A DNA stretch of 64,000 nt from assembly GCF_021502655.1 (NCBI RefSeq), contig NZ_JAKFFT010000008.1:434001-498000 (forward strand), in the 5' to 3' direction. The notes below the pieces were generated by a model, which saw only the letters and a list, made by a program, of their open reading frames with translations, was not told the DNA's origin and ran no database searches. This DNA is from Dyadobacter sp. CY347 (lineage in GTDB: Bacteria; Bacteroidota; Bacteroidia; Cytophagales; Spirosomataceae). Every line of letters begins with the position of its first letter. Position 1 is the stretch's first letter. Shown here one piece after another: positions 26,533 to 35,181 of this stretch. Position numbers and translations under genes: made by a program.

Positions 26533-27567
26533 TTATCCCAAATAATAAGCTATGGATTTACGCATTTCAGAAGCAGAAACCACTATATCAAACGCACATT
26601 GCCCTGCTCCTTTCAGCAATGAAAACCGCACCTCTTTTCCTTTGTTTTTCTTATCCTGGCGCGTCAGGTTAATGATTGTTTCAATGTCTTCTGCCTTAAT
26701 GTTCACTTTACCATACGTGGCGAAAAGAAATTCCTCAATGCTTGTAAGCGTCTGCTGGTCAATCATTTTTCGCGAAAAGGAAAGATGACTTTCCATGATC
26801 ATCCCTACTGCAATCGCTTCTCCGTGAAACAATCTTTGGTTTGCAGGTTTGTTGAGAAAACAAGTCTCTACTGCATGTCCAAGTGTATGTCCAAAATTCA
26901 ATATTTTGCGCAAACCTTTCTCCGTAGGATCCTGATCTACAACCGATTGTTTGATTTTTACTGAATGCGCTATCAGATCTTTCCAGTTTTGCTCTTCAAA
27001 ATCTTTTTGTCTGATCACTTCCCACTTCGCCGCATCAGCGATCAGGCAATGTTTAATGATTTCCGCAAACCCTGACCTGATTTCCCTTTCCGGCAATGTT
27101 TGCAAAAAGACCGGATCTATCAGCACTTTTTTAGGCAATGTGAAAACACCTAAATGGTTTTTAAAACCCTGAAAATCAATTCCTAATTTTCCTCCTACGC
27201 TTGCATCGACCTGCGAAAGCAACGTGGTCGGCACCTGTATAAAATCTATTCCACGCTTATAAACTGCCGCACAAAAACCACCCATATCGCCAATCACCCC
27301 GCCACCCACATTGATCACCAAAGCATGCCTGTCCAAAGCTTCTTTCGTCATCGCATCCCATATTTTTTCACAGGTCGACAACAATTTATTCGATTCTCCG
27401 CTGGGCACACTTACAATGCTATGCGGCGGCAAAATCGCCTTAAAAGACGGGTAACAATGCTTTTTTGTATTGTTATCCGCAATGACAAAAACTTTGGAAT
27501 ACTCAGACGAACTCAAAAATTCACTTAAACTTTCACTAATTGGGGCAATGACTACGGACTCGTTCAT
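26533..27567 (-). CDS. aroB: 3-dehydroquinate synthase
   Basis: Second step of the shikimate pathway: converts DAHP to 3-dehydroquinate, using NAD+ and a divalent metal. The 344-aa protein has the NAD-binding VINVGGGVIGDMGGFCAAVYKRG, the substrate region VPTTLLSQVDASVGGKLGID, metal-ligand segments around ExxK (FAEIIKHCLI) and LNFGHTLGHAVE, and FHGEAIAVGM. The ATG at 27567 gives the normal length. No other aro genes are adjacent; the gene is probably single. Confidence 0.95.
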   Translation of the reverse strand: MNESVVIAPISESLSEFLSSSEYSKVFVIADNNTKKHCYPSFKAILPPHSIVSVPSGESNKLLSTCEKIWDAMTKEALDRHALVINVGGGVIGDMGGFCAAVYKRGIDFIQVPTTLLSQVDASVGGKLGIDFQGFKNHLGVFTLPKKVLIDPVFLQTLPEREIRSGFAEIIKHCLIADAAKWEVIRQKDFEEQNWKDLIAHSVKIKQSVVDQDPTEKGLRKILNFGHTLGHAVETCFLNKPANQRLFHGEAIAVGMIMESHLSFSRKMIDQQTLTSIEEFLFATYGKVNIKAEDIETIINLTRQDKKNKGKEVRFSLLKGAGQCAFDIVVSASEMRKSIAYYLG

Positions 27568-27860
27568 TCTACTATTTTGTGAGACAGCGCTCGTAACACA
27601 TACGATGAATGCACCATAATGGATGCGTTGATATCCAGGATTTTAGAAATAATATTCTGGAAATCTCATTTAAAGATATGAATTATTATGTTTACCAAAA
27701 ATGCAATTGGGTTTTGTATCCCAAGAATATTTTTCGACATGTCCCATTTTCATCTCAATTGCGTTTACAGGTGTCCCGTTTGCGTTTTATTTTGTAAAAT
27801 TGCCGTCCGCTTAACCCGGAATTGAAATATTAAGCCTTTAACCAATCATAATTTTAACGA

Positions 27861-28916
27861 ATGAGTGCTCCGCTGATTTCAGGAATTCAACAGGTAGGAA
27901 TTGGTGTTCAAAACGTGCCCGACGCATGGAAATGGTATCGCAGGATGCTCGGTTTCGATGTGCCGGTGTTTGATGAAAAGGCCGAAGCGCCGCTTATGAC
28001 GCCATATACGGGCGGGGAAGTGCATCAGAGACACGCGGTTTTGGCTATTAACCTGGCTGGTGGAGGTGGATTGGAGATCTGGTCATTTACGAGCAGGAAG
28101 TCGCAGCCTGCGAATTTTAAGGTTGAGATCGGAGATTTAGGCATTAATGCAATCCGTTTCAAAGCGCCTGATGTGAAAAAGGCACATGAATGGCTTAAAA
28201 GTCAGTCAAAAGAAGCTGTCGGACCATTGGCCGCGTTGCCGGAAGGAGAAGGATTTTGGGCAAATGATCCTTATGGGAATACATTCCAAATCACAAGCGA
28301 CGAAACATGGTTCCAAAATACAGGGAAACCGGTTGGCGGAGTTTCTGGTGTTGTTGTGGGCGTTTCCAATATAGACGAATCGCTGGTTTTCTACGAAAAT
28401 CTGCTTCAACCGCTGGAAGTTGTTTACGACCAATCTGGCGTTTTTGAAGACATTCCCGCGTCGATTAAAGGTCAGCGTTTCAGGAGGGTTTTGTTAAGGA
28501 AAAAATTTACCCCACATGGTGCATTCAGCCGTTTGCTGGGTAACATACAAATCGAGCTTGTGCAGGCGCTCGACCGAACGCCTAAGAAAATATTCGAAAA
28601 CCGTTTCTGGGGTGATTGCGGCTTTATCCATTTGTGTTTCGATACCATTGATATGGATACATTGAAATCCAAATTGCAATCACAGGGATATCCTTTCACG
28701 ATCGACAGCGAAAGATCTTTCGGCATGGAATCAGCAGCAGGGCGTTTTGCCTATCTGGAAGATCCCGACGGCACATTGATCGAGCTCGTGGAAACACATA
28801 AGCTGCCTATTTTGAAGAAAATCGGCTGGTTCCTGGACATTCAGAAAAGAAAACATCAAAAGCCGCTACCCGACTGGATGCTGAAATTGATGGGTTTGAG
28901 CCGGGTGAAGGATTAA
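27861..28916 (+). CDS. Two-domain VOC (glyoxalase/dioxygenase fold) protein
   Basis: A 351-aa protein with two vicinal-oxygen-chelate domains: the first starts ISGIQQVGIGVQNVPDAWKWYRRMLGFD (about residues 6-33), the second VSGVVVGVSNIDESLVFYENLLQPLEVVYD (about 158-187) and ends in GRFAYLEDPDGTLIELVETHKLP, whose glutamate is typical of the metal site. The number of domains suggests a ring-cleaving dioxygenase-like layout, but a catalytic role is not certain. Its last bases overlap the convergent acyltransferase gene by 4 bp. The 293-bp gap before it (27568-27860) shows no convincing gene or RNA; promoters of aroB and of this gene must lie there. Confidence 0.75.
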   Translation: MSAPLISGIQQVGIGVQNVPDAWKWYRRMLGFDVPVFDEKAEAPLMTPYTGGEVHQRHAVLAINLAGGGGLEIWSFTSRKSQPANFKVEIGDLGINAIRFKAPDVKKAHEWLKSQSKEAVGPLAALPEGEGFWANDPYGNTFQITSDETWFQNTGKPVGGVSGVVVGVSNIDESLVFYENLLQPLEVVYDQSGVFEDIPASIKGQRFRRVLLRKKFTPHGAFSRLLGNIQIELVQALDRTPKKIFENRFWGDCGFIHLCFDTIDMDTLKSKLQSQGYPFTIDSERSFGMESAAGRFAYLEDPDGTLIELVETHKLPILKKIGWFLDIQKRKHQKPLPDWMLKLMGLSRVKD

Positions 28917-29914
28917 TAACGGGCTCCGAACCAGGCCAGAATGGGCAATGCAAAGAATAGCGCTAATCCTGCTGGCCAGCCGGCAACTAATCCCAAAATC
29001 AACGACAGCAAAACGACCACTGTAGGATAGAGATACATGAGCAATCCAAACAAAACCGAATCGTAAAACACAGATCTCGCGGTAAGTTTGGCTGTTTTCC
29101 TTTCCAAAAAATTATAAAATGGACGGTGAATGGTCCGCCCTACCCAGCCTATTGCATTTTGAAACGCATTCCCTTTTGCTGGAATTGTACAGTCTGCAAA
29201 TAATGTATTCAGCTTTTGCGTTTTTTCGTCTTTTGAAATTTCAGCCGGAATAGACCAAACCTCTGCACTCATTTTCCGCTCCAAAATTTCGTTGAATTCA
29301 CGCAGCCATCTCTCGTATTCGAGGGGATCTGTTTTTATATCATTAATTAAAATAGCGTCTCCAAAGCGCAGAGAAACTCTTTTTCCCGGCCCACGAAAGT
29401 GTTCGTAGTTAACTCCCGTCGGTACGACACCCATGTTTTTCATCGCGTTATCGCCATACCAGATGTGGTATGCCATTCTTGCGGTTCCTTTTCCCAGCGG
29501 ACGCAACCGCCATTCATTAACGCAAACGCCTTCCGAAAATATGATCACGGCGCCGCCGCCTTTCATAGCATCATAACCTTCCTGAACGGTAACATCATGA
29601 TTCTTAACGTATTGTCGCCCCTCAGAACCTCTGAACACCGGAATAAGTTTGATCTGCCGGAGCCAGAATGCTGCCGCCTTTTTCTTGAACACATCTCCGC
29701 GAGTAAGCGTATGTATGGGATGACGCAGGATTGCACCGATCACAACAGCGTCAAAAAATGAGCCTGAATGATTGGAAGCGATGAGCAATGGTCCCTTATG
29801 CAGCTTTTCGAAGCCTGTTACACAAAGCTTTTTAAGATAGATCGGCAGCGCCAGGCGGACCAGGAAACGGGAGAAGTAGAAGAACAAAATGTATACGGTA
29901 AAAATGACCCGCAA
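28913..29914 (-). CDS. 1-acyl-sn-glycerol-3-phosphate acyltransferase-like protein
   Basis: Likely adds an acyl chain to a lysophospholipid or another membrane lipid. The 333-aa protein has the PlsC motif NHSGSFFD (NHx4D, residues about 48-55), IPVFRGSEGRQ, the FSEGVCVNEWRLRPLGKG block (FPEG-type motif with S for P) and VPTGVNY. Hydrophobic stretches occur at the N-terminus (about 4-24) and at the C-terminus (about 285-325), so it is membrane bound. The frame opens with TTG at 29914; an in-frame TGA three codons upstream and no ATG before the acyltransferase motif make this the likely start. Confidence 0.8.
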   Translation of the reverse strand: MRVIFTVYILFFYFSRFLVRLALPIYLKKLCVTGFEKLHKGPLLIASNHSGSFFDAVVIGAILRHPIHTLTRGDVFKKKAAAFWLRQIKLIPVFRGSEGRQYVKNHDVTVQEGYDAMKGGGAVIIFSEGVCVNEWRLRPLGKGTARMAYHIWYGDNAMKNMGVVPTGVNYEHFRGPGKRVSLRFGDAILINDIKTDPLEYERWLREFNEILERKMSAEVWSIPAEISKDEKTQKLNTLFADCTIPAKGNAFQNAIGWVGRTIHRPFYNFLERKTAKLTARSVFYDSVLFGLLMYLYPTVVVLLSLILGLVAGWPAGLALFFALPILAWFGARY

Positions 29915-29963
29915 AATTATTCAAAGTTTCGATATATGCTCGTGTCCGCTCCCCCGAAGTTGC

Positions 29964-29971
29964 TAACTTTG
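29964..29971 (+). promoter_or_regulatory. Putative -7 element for the kinase-like gene
   Basis: TAACTTTG matches TAnnTTTG about 65 bp before the ATG at 30036, within TTGCTAACTTTG. Inferred from consensus only; no clear -33 element. Confidence 0.35.
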
Positions 29972-30035
29972 ACACTGAATTGAGCTCTTAAAGAGCATAG
30001 CATCAACATTTTGCAATGCCCAAATAATATAATCA

Positions 30036-31076
30036 ATGCGTTTAAAAGATTATCCCGAAATTATCCGGAAGGCCTGGGCAGGGTTTGATAATTCGATTGG
30101 AGTTAAGTTTGTTGAAGATATAAGTGCCAAAGTGTCAACCAATCACGTCTTTCGGGTGACGCTTGATAACGATGATATTGTTGTTGCCAAACTGTCCTAT
30201 TTTGGCAAATATGAACATTTCAAAGAGGATCACCGGATCATTCAGGCGCTTGCCAATAATTTGCTCTACCCTTTTGAGAATGTGCTCGCCAGGTCGCTTG
30301 TAAAAAACAACCAGGTTTATACCTATCGCTATCAGGAAGATTTTGTAGATACATGGGTCGTTTTTTATAACCCGATCAGGGCAATGAACCGGCTGCCTAA
30401 ACGACTTAATGATGAACAAATCAAGAAGTTAGGGAGCGAAACTGCAAAGTTTCATCTTGCTTGCCTGCGGGCAGGGAAATCCATTCCGAAATCTTCAAAA
30501 AACCTGCGGACGGACATTCAGCATTTGCTGGAAATCCTGGATACAGACACCGGGCAGTATGAACATCGCGGCTATATCCAGCTGCTACGAAAGCAATGCG
30601 ATATTTTCATGAAGAATATCCAGCGTCTGAATGTGAGTTCTTTCGATAAAATGCCTGTCTTCGTGGACTGGAACATTGGAAATTTCTCCGTAACGGATGA
30701 TCTGAAGCTATATTCGAGATGGGATTATGACTGGTTTCGCGTTTCTTCCAGGATCATGGACTTTTACTTTTTTGCCCGGGTTTGTTCCAATGTGGGCGAC
30801 AGGACGGTTTTCAGTTATCTGCTGGGGCCTTTGATGGAGGACCGTTTTATGATTTTTTTGAAAGAATACCACCAAGTGTACCCACTGACAGTCAATGAAG
30901 TGCGATTTATGAAGGAAGCTTACAGGTTTTTTATTCTCAATTATGTGATCAAATATGGTAAATACTTCTTTCACAGGTCCTATTGCACCAAATTACAAAA
31001 GGAAGCATACGAACTTTATTTCCCTTCGATCGATGGTTTTGACGAAGACAAGATCCTGAAAGCGCTTAATTTATAA
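30036..31076 (+). CDS. Aminoglycoside-phosphotransferase-like kinase fold protein
   Basis: A 346-aa protein with the layout of the APH/choline kinase fold. A lysine in DIVVAKLSYFG (Lys 52) stands where the ATP-binding lysine is expected. The catalytic loop, normally HGDxxxxN, reads FVDWNIGN: Asp 211 and Asn 216 are kept and the histidine is not. The next metal-binding aspartate falls in SRWDYDW (Asp 230 or 232). It could phosphorylate a small molecule or lipid, or have lost activity. It is followed after 47 bp by the HAD hydrolase gene on the same strand, so a kinase-phosphatase pairing is possible but unproven. I do not recognise the exact family. Confidence 0.65.
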   Translation: MRLKDYPEIIRKAWAGFDNSIGVKFVEDISAKVSTNHVFRVTLDNDDIVVAKLSYFGKYEHFKEDHRIIQALANNLLYPFENVLARSLVKNNQVYTYRYQEDFVDTWVVFYNPIRAMNRLPKRLNDEQIKKLGSETAKFHLACLRAGKSIPKSSKNLRTDIQHLLEILDTDTGQYEHRGYIQLLRKQCDIFMKNIQRLNVSSFDKMPVFVDWNIGNFSVTDDLKLYSRWDYDWFRVSSRIMDFYFFARVCSNVGDRTVFSYLLGPLMEDRFMIFLKEYHQVYPLTVNEVRFMKEAYRFFILNYVIKYGKYFFHRSYCTKLQKEAYELYFPSIDGFDEDKILKALNL

Positions 31077-31123
31077 CCTAGTTTTAGCGCTCATTTTTAT
31101 TCACTCCTAAGACACCACCCATA

Positions 31124-31972
31124 ATGATCCTTGACAATTTTAAGTCTGTAATCTCAAAATATGAAGTAATTTTCTTTGATGCTTTTGGCGTTCTTAAAAC
31201 TTATAATGGCCTTATTCCAGGCATTGAGAACACTTTTGCTTACTTGCGCGAGACGGGTAAGGATTTTTATGTGGTGACAAATGACGCATCGCGCAGCCCC
31301 GAGCAACTGGCAGAATCCTACGTGAAATTAGGCATCGACGACGTCACGCCCGACCGAATCATTTCTTCGGGTATGCTGGCGAGAGAATATCTTGAATTAA
31401 AGGTGAGAAAAGGCGTGGTTGCCTACCTGGGGACAGACAACTCTGCGCACTACATTGGCTCCACCGACCTAAAAACGCTGTCAATCAGGGAACTGGATCT
31501 TAACGCAGTTCATGATGTTAATGCATTGGTTTTTCTCGATGACGAAGGTTTTGACTGGAACACGGATTTGACAAAAACATTAAATCTGCTTCGGAAACGG
31601 AACATTCCCGTGATCGTGGCTAATACGGACAAAACTTATCCTGCTTCAAAAAGCCGTCTGTCAATTGCAGTGGGCGCATTGGCAAAAATGATTGAAGATA
31701 CGATCGGAAGACAATTCATTCGTTTCGGAAAGCCTGATCCACAGATGTTTATATTTGCCTATCAGCACATTAAGAACTATCCCGACGTCAGCAAACAGAA
31801 CATTCTGATGGTTGGTGATACATTGCATACGGACATTCTGGGCGGAAATAAATTCGGACTGGACACAGCGCTGGTTCTCACTGGAAATACGCAAGCCGAG
31901 GACGCGGAAGTGCGCATTCGTGCCACCGGAATTATCCCGACTTACATTTGTGTTTCTGCGGTAGTTGAGTAA
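31124..31972 (+). CDS. HAD superfamily hydrolase, NagD-like (subfamily IIA)
   Basis: Probable cytoplasmic phosphatase of a small phosphorylated metabolite. The 282-aa protein has HAD motif I with the nucleophile in FFDAFGVLKTY (Asp 19; the usual second Asp of DxD is replaced by Phe in DAFGV as in the NagD branch), motif II VVTNDASRS, and motif IV MVGDTLHTDILGGNKFGLDTALVLTG. The cap is of the C2 type, between motifs II and III. It follows the kinase-like gene by 47 bp. Substrate unknown. Confidence 0.82.
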   Translation: MILDNFKSVISKYEVIFFDAFGVLKTYNGLIPGIENTFAYLRETGKDFYVVTNDASRSPEQLAESYVKLGIDDVTPDRIISSGMLAREYLELKVRKGVVAYLGTDNSAHYIGSTDLKTLSIRELDLNAVHDVNALVFLDDEGFDWNTDLTKTLNLLRKRNIPVIVANTDKTYPASKSRLSIAVGALAKMIEDTIGRQFIRFGKPDPQMFIFAYQHIKNYPDVSKQNILMVGDTLHTDILGGNKFGLDTALVLTGNTQAEDAEVRIRATGIIPTYICVSAVVE

Positions 31973-32035
31973 CAAGCGGTTAGCAGTTTTTGGCAAGCAT
32001 TATTGGATTAATGATTTCTTTTTCCGATTTCCTGC

Positions 32036-32043
32036 TATTTTTG
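32036..32043 (+). promoter_or_regulatory. Putative -7 element for the yifB/comM gene
   Basis: TATTTTTG matches TAnnTTTG and lies 23 bp before the ATG at 32066, which would give a short leader. Part of a TGCTAnnTTTG context also seen at 19354 and 29964. Confidence 0.4.
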
Positions 32044-32065
32044 CCAAAAACTAAATCACACACAC

Positions 32066-33607
32066 ATGCTTGCCAAAACTTACGGAAGTGCCGTTTACGG
32101 CGTTGATGCTACGATCACGACGATCGAAGTGAATGTGGCCCAGGGAATGGGCTTTTATATGGTCGGGCTGGCCGATAGTTCTGTAAAAGAAAGCCAGCAG
32201 CGCGTTGAGGCCTCGCTTAAATATTATGGCTACAAAATGCCCCGCCAAAAATTGGTGGTGAACCTCGCCCCTGCCGACATTCGCAAAGAAGGCTCTGCTT
32301 ACGACCTGCCCATTGCTCTTTGCGTGCTACAATCCTCGGAACAACTCAACTGCCAGCACAACCTCGAAGACTACATTATCCTGGGAGAGCTTTCCCTGGA
32401 TGGAATTCTGAGGCCTATCAAAGGCGTTTTGCCCATTGCCATTGAAGCGCGCAAGCAAGGATTCAAAGGTTTTGTCCTGCCAGCTGAAAATGCACACGAG
32501 GCTGCGATTGTGAACAACATTGATGTCATTCCTGCGGAAACGCTTGCCGATGCCATTGCCTTTTTTGAAGGCAAATCCGATGTTAAACCCATTGTTGTGG
32601 ATACGCGAGATCTGTTTTTTACTTCACAGAATGAGTATGATGCTGATTTCGAGCACGTTCAGGGACAGGAGAACATTAAGCGTGCGCTGGAAATTACTGC
32701 TGCGGGCGGCCACAACGCAATTATGATCGGCCCGCCAGGAGCCGGAAAAACAATGTTGGCGAAGCGAATTCCGAGTATTCTGCCGCCATTAAGTCTGCCC
32801 GAAGCATTGGAAACTACGAAAATCCATTCGGTTGCTGGTAAGCTTGGAAAGAGCGCTACGCTGGTTTCAAGACGCCCTTTCCGTGCGCCGCACCATTCGA
32901 TCAGCGACGTCGCGCTGGTTGGCGGCGGGAGTTTTCCTCAACCCGGAGAAATATCGCTTTCGCATAATGGCGTGTTGTTTCTGGATGAGTTGCCTGAGTT
33001 CAAGCGGTCGGTGCTCGAAGTCATGCGGCAGCCATTGGAAGAGCGTAAGGTGACCATTTCCAGGGCAAAAATGACGGTTGAGTTTCCAGCCAATTTTATG
33101 CTCATTGCCAGCATGAACCCGTGCCCGTGCGGCTATTACAACCATCCTGAGAAACAATGTGTTTGCGGAACGGGTGTTGTTCAAAAGTATCTCAATAAAA
33201 TCAGCGGCCCGCTTCTGGACCGCATTGACCTGCATGTTGAAGTTACGCCCGTCTCCTTCGACCAAATTGCCTCCACTCGTAAATCAGAAAGCAGCGAACA
33301 AATCCGCGCAAGGGTAATCAAAGCGCGTGAAATGCAAACAGAACGGTTCAAAAACAACAAAGAGATTTATTCCAATGCCATGATGTCTCCCGAAATGGTG
33401 AAGGAAATCTGCATTATCTCCGATCCCGGCAAAGCCCTCCTACGCACCGCCATGGAACGCCTCGGCCTCTCCGCCCGCGCCTACGACCGCATCCTAAAAG
33501 TCTCCCGAACCATCGCCGACCTCGCCGGCAGTGCTGACATTCAAGTGCAGCATTTGGCTGAGGCTATTCAATACAGGAGTCTGGATAGGGAGAACTGGGC
33601 TGGGTGA
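32066..33607 (+). CDS. comM: YifB/ComM family Mg-chelatase-like AAA+ ATPase
   Basis: AAA+ protein; ComM is a branch-migration helicase that helps integrate foreign DNA during natural transformation. The 513-aa protein has the N-terminal Lon-like S5 fold domain (YGVDATITTIEVNVAQGMGF), Walker A GPPGAGKTMLAKR, Walker B GVLFLDELPEF, sensor MNPCPCGYYNHPEKQCVCG with its zinc-type cysteines, and the C-terminal Mg-chelatase-like domain (SARAYDRILKVSRTIADL). Length is normal. The gene stands alone, followed after 45 bp by the Uma2-like gene. Confidence 0.92.
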   Translation: MLAKTYGSAVYGVDATITTIEVNVAQGMGFYMVGLADSSVKESQQRVEASLKYYGYKMPRQKLVVNLAPADIRKEGSAYDLPIALCVLQSSEQLNCQHNLEDYIILGELSLDGILRPIKGVLPIAIEARKQGFKGFVLPAENAHEAAIVNNIDVIPAETLADAIAFFEGKSDVKPIVVDTRDLFFTSQNEYDADFEHVQGQENIKRALEITAAGGHNAIMIGPPGAGKTMLAKRIPSILPPLSLPEALETTKIHSVAGKLGKSATLVSRRPFRAPHHSISDVALVGGGSFPQPGEISLSHNGVLFLDELPEFKRSVLEVMRQPLEERKVTISRAKMTVEFPANFMLIASMNPCPCGYYNHPEKQCVCGTGVVQKYLNKISGPLLDRIDLHVEVTPVSFDQIASTRKSESSEQIRARVIKAREMQTERFKNNKEIYSNAMMSPEMVKEICIISDPGKALLRTAMERLGLSARAYDRILKVSRTIADLAGSADIQVQHLAEAIQYRSLDRENWAG

Positions 33608-33652
33608 TCGTTTGAAAACACAACGCATTCTATCATTAATGCAATTACTGCT

Positions 33653-34228
33653 ATGCTAAACGAAGAGCAGGAACGAAGAATTAATTTCTACAATGACATT
33701 AGTGAACAAGAAAAAGTCGAGTTCATTAATGGAGAAATTATCGTGCACTCTCCTGCCAAAATGCAGCACAACCGCGCAATGCTGCTACTTGCTCAACTTC
33801 TTAACCTGTATTCTAATGAACACGATTTAGGATTTGTAGGAGCCGAGAAAATCATGATCAAGTTAACCAGAAATGATTATGAGCCGGATATTTGCTTTTT
33901 CAAATCAGATAAGGCAGATCACTTTAAGGAACATCAAATGTTTTTTCCTATACCGGATCTCATTGTTGAAATACTTTCTCCATCAACTGAATCACGGGAT
34001 AGAGGCGTTAAATTTAAAGATTACGAATCCCACGGTGTTGAGGAGTATTGGATTATTGATGCTGATAATCAAGTTGTTGAGCAATATCATTTGGTTGAGA
34101 CGGAATACTCACTCATTCTTCATTCTTCCAAAAGTGTTATTGAGAGCTTTGCCGTTAAAGGCTTTAAAATCCCTATTGCGGCTATTTTTGATAAGAGAGA
34201 AAATGCAAAAGCAATGCGCAACATTTAA
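33653..34228 (+). CDS. Uma2 family (DUF820) putative endonuclease
   Basis: A 191-aa member of the PD-(D/E)xK-like Uma2 family, often multi-copy in cyanobacteria and Bacteroidota. Seen: VEFINGEIIVHSPAKMQHN near the start, NDYEPDICFFK with the catalytic-type aspartate, IPDLIVEILSPSTESRDRGVKFKDYESHGVEEYWIID, where the ExLSPST and K residues belong to the active-site pattern. Nuclease activity is predicted from the fold; the biological role is not known. Convergent with the lipoprotein gene 34235, with 6 bp between the stops. Confidence 0.85.
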   Translation: MLNEEQERRINFYNDISEQEKVEFINGEIIVHSPAKMQHNRAMLLLAQLLNLYSNEHDLGFVGAEKIMIKLTRNDYEPDICFFKSDKADHFKEHQMFFPIPDLIVEILSPSTESRDRGVKFKDYESHGVEEYWIIDADNQVVEQYHLVETEYSLILHSSKSVIESFAVKGFKIPIAAIFDKRENAKAMRNI

Positions 34229-34234
34229 TTCTAC

Positions 34235-35038
34235 TCAAAGTTCCTCTACACTTACCCCGCCTAATTCCTGAAACAACGTTGACCAGTAATGCGTAACATG
34301 CGGGTTGTTTTCTTTGCTTGATGCGGTTGGTTCGAATGGGGAGACGATGGTGACTTGCGGGGAGCCGATGGCGTATTTTTCTAATTGTTTGACGTCTTCT
34401 TTCGCATCTGTTTCAGCTTCTGAATCCGACTTGGGCGGCTTGATATGGAAATCCCTGCGATCCGGGCCTTTTACACTCTCCACCATATCGCTGAAATAAT
34501 AAACTTTTACCTCAGAACCACTTTCCCCAGCTTTCGCAATCACAGGCAAACTTGCCCAAATGTCTGTTGATTGATTCGATGCGCCTGTATTCTGCTGGTT
34601 TAGCTTTGCCAGGAGTTGTCTTAAATAAATGCTCTTTTCCTTTTGCAACGAAAGCTGAAATGCCGTCTCAATCCCTTCGCGGTCCGTGGCGCTGGAACCT
34701 TCTGTATTGTCTTTCTCACTTCTAACAGTAAGCGATAATGCGCGTGCTTTGGAGGTGTTTTCGTGTATAAAATAGACTTCCAGCTTATCGCCTTTGTTCT
34801 TCATGTTGGTTTCGATAATGTCCGTTAAAGCCTGGCGATATTTATCATTGACGTAAGCCTTATCCACATGCACGCTTTGTGTTTTATCCAAAAAAACCAA
34901 TGTATAAACCGGTGCATCGGCCACTGCGGGTTTTTCTTCTTCCTTATCACCTCCGCAAGATGCAAGCGAAAGCATTGTTAGGGAAAGCATAACGAGCTTC
35001 CAGTGAAGCATTAAAGACTTTTTTATTTTTAAATCCAT
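34235..35038 (-). CDS. Lipoprotein with a VWA-like N-terminal motif, function unknown
   Basis: A 267-aa lipoprotein: the signal ends MLSLTMLSLASC (lipidated Cys about 28, counted from 35038). The mature start, YTLVFLDKTQSVHVDKAYVNDKYRQAL, resembles a von Willebrand A MIDAS (DxTxS in place of DxSxS), and later YYFSDMVESVKGP could supply the further MIDAS aspartate. This suggests a metal-dependent protein-binding domain on the membrane, but the match is weak and I do not recognise the family. ATG at 35008 (MLHWKL) is an equally good start. No operon partners. Confidence 0.6.
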   Translation of the reverse strand: MDLKIKKSLMLHWKLVMLSLTMLSLASCGGDKEEEKPAVADAPVYTLVFLDKTQSVHVDKAYVNDKYRQALTDIIETNMKNKGDKLEVYFIHENTSKARALSLTVRSEKDNTEGSSATDREGIETAFQLSLQKEKSIYLRQLLAKLNQQNTGASNQSTDIWASLPVIAKAGESGSEVKVYYFSDMVESVKGPDRRDFHIKPPKSDSEAETDAKEDVKQLEKYAIGSPQVTIVSPFEPTASSKENNPHVTHYWSTLFQELGGVSVEEL

Positions 35039-35120
35039 AGGGTCAATTTATTTAGCGAAACTAACTGGTTCACAAATATTACACAACGCCAAACGGATGA
35101 TCGGCTGCATTATTTTATAC

Positions 35121-35160
35121 AAAAAAAGAAACCCTTCAAAACGTATGCCTTGAAGGGTTC
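35121..35160 (-). terminator. Intrinsic terminator of fabI
   Basis: Perfect 10-bp stem AACCCTTCAA (35130-35139) / TTGAAGGGTT (35150-35159), 10-nt loop, followed on the minus strand by a T-rich run (35121-35129), 22 bp after the fabI stop. Confidence 0.9.
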
Positions 35161-35181
35161 CAAAATGTATTTTCGAAAATG

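Noticed and set aside
27609..27797. A 62-codon plus-strand frame in the aroB-VOC gap
   Set aside because: AT-rich, no recognisable domain or start context, and it lies where both flanking genes need their promoters.
33873..34271. A 132-codon open frame overlapping the Uma2-like gene in another frame
   Set aside because: The Uma2 frame has the family motifs; this one is low-complexity and overlaps it almost fully.
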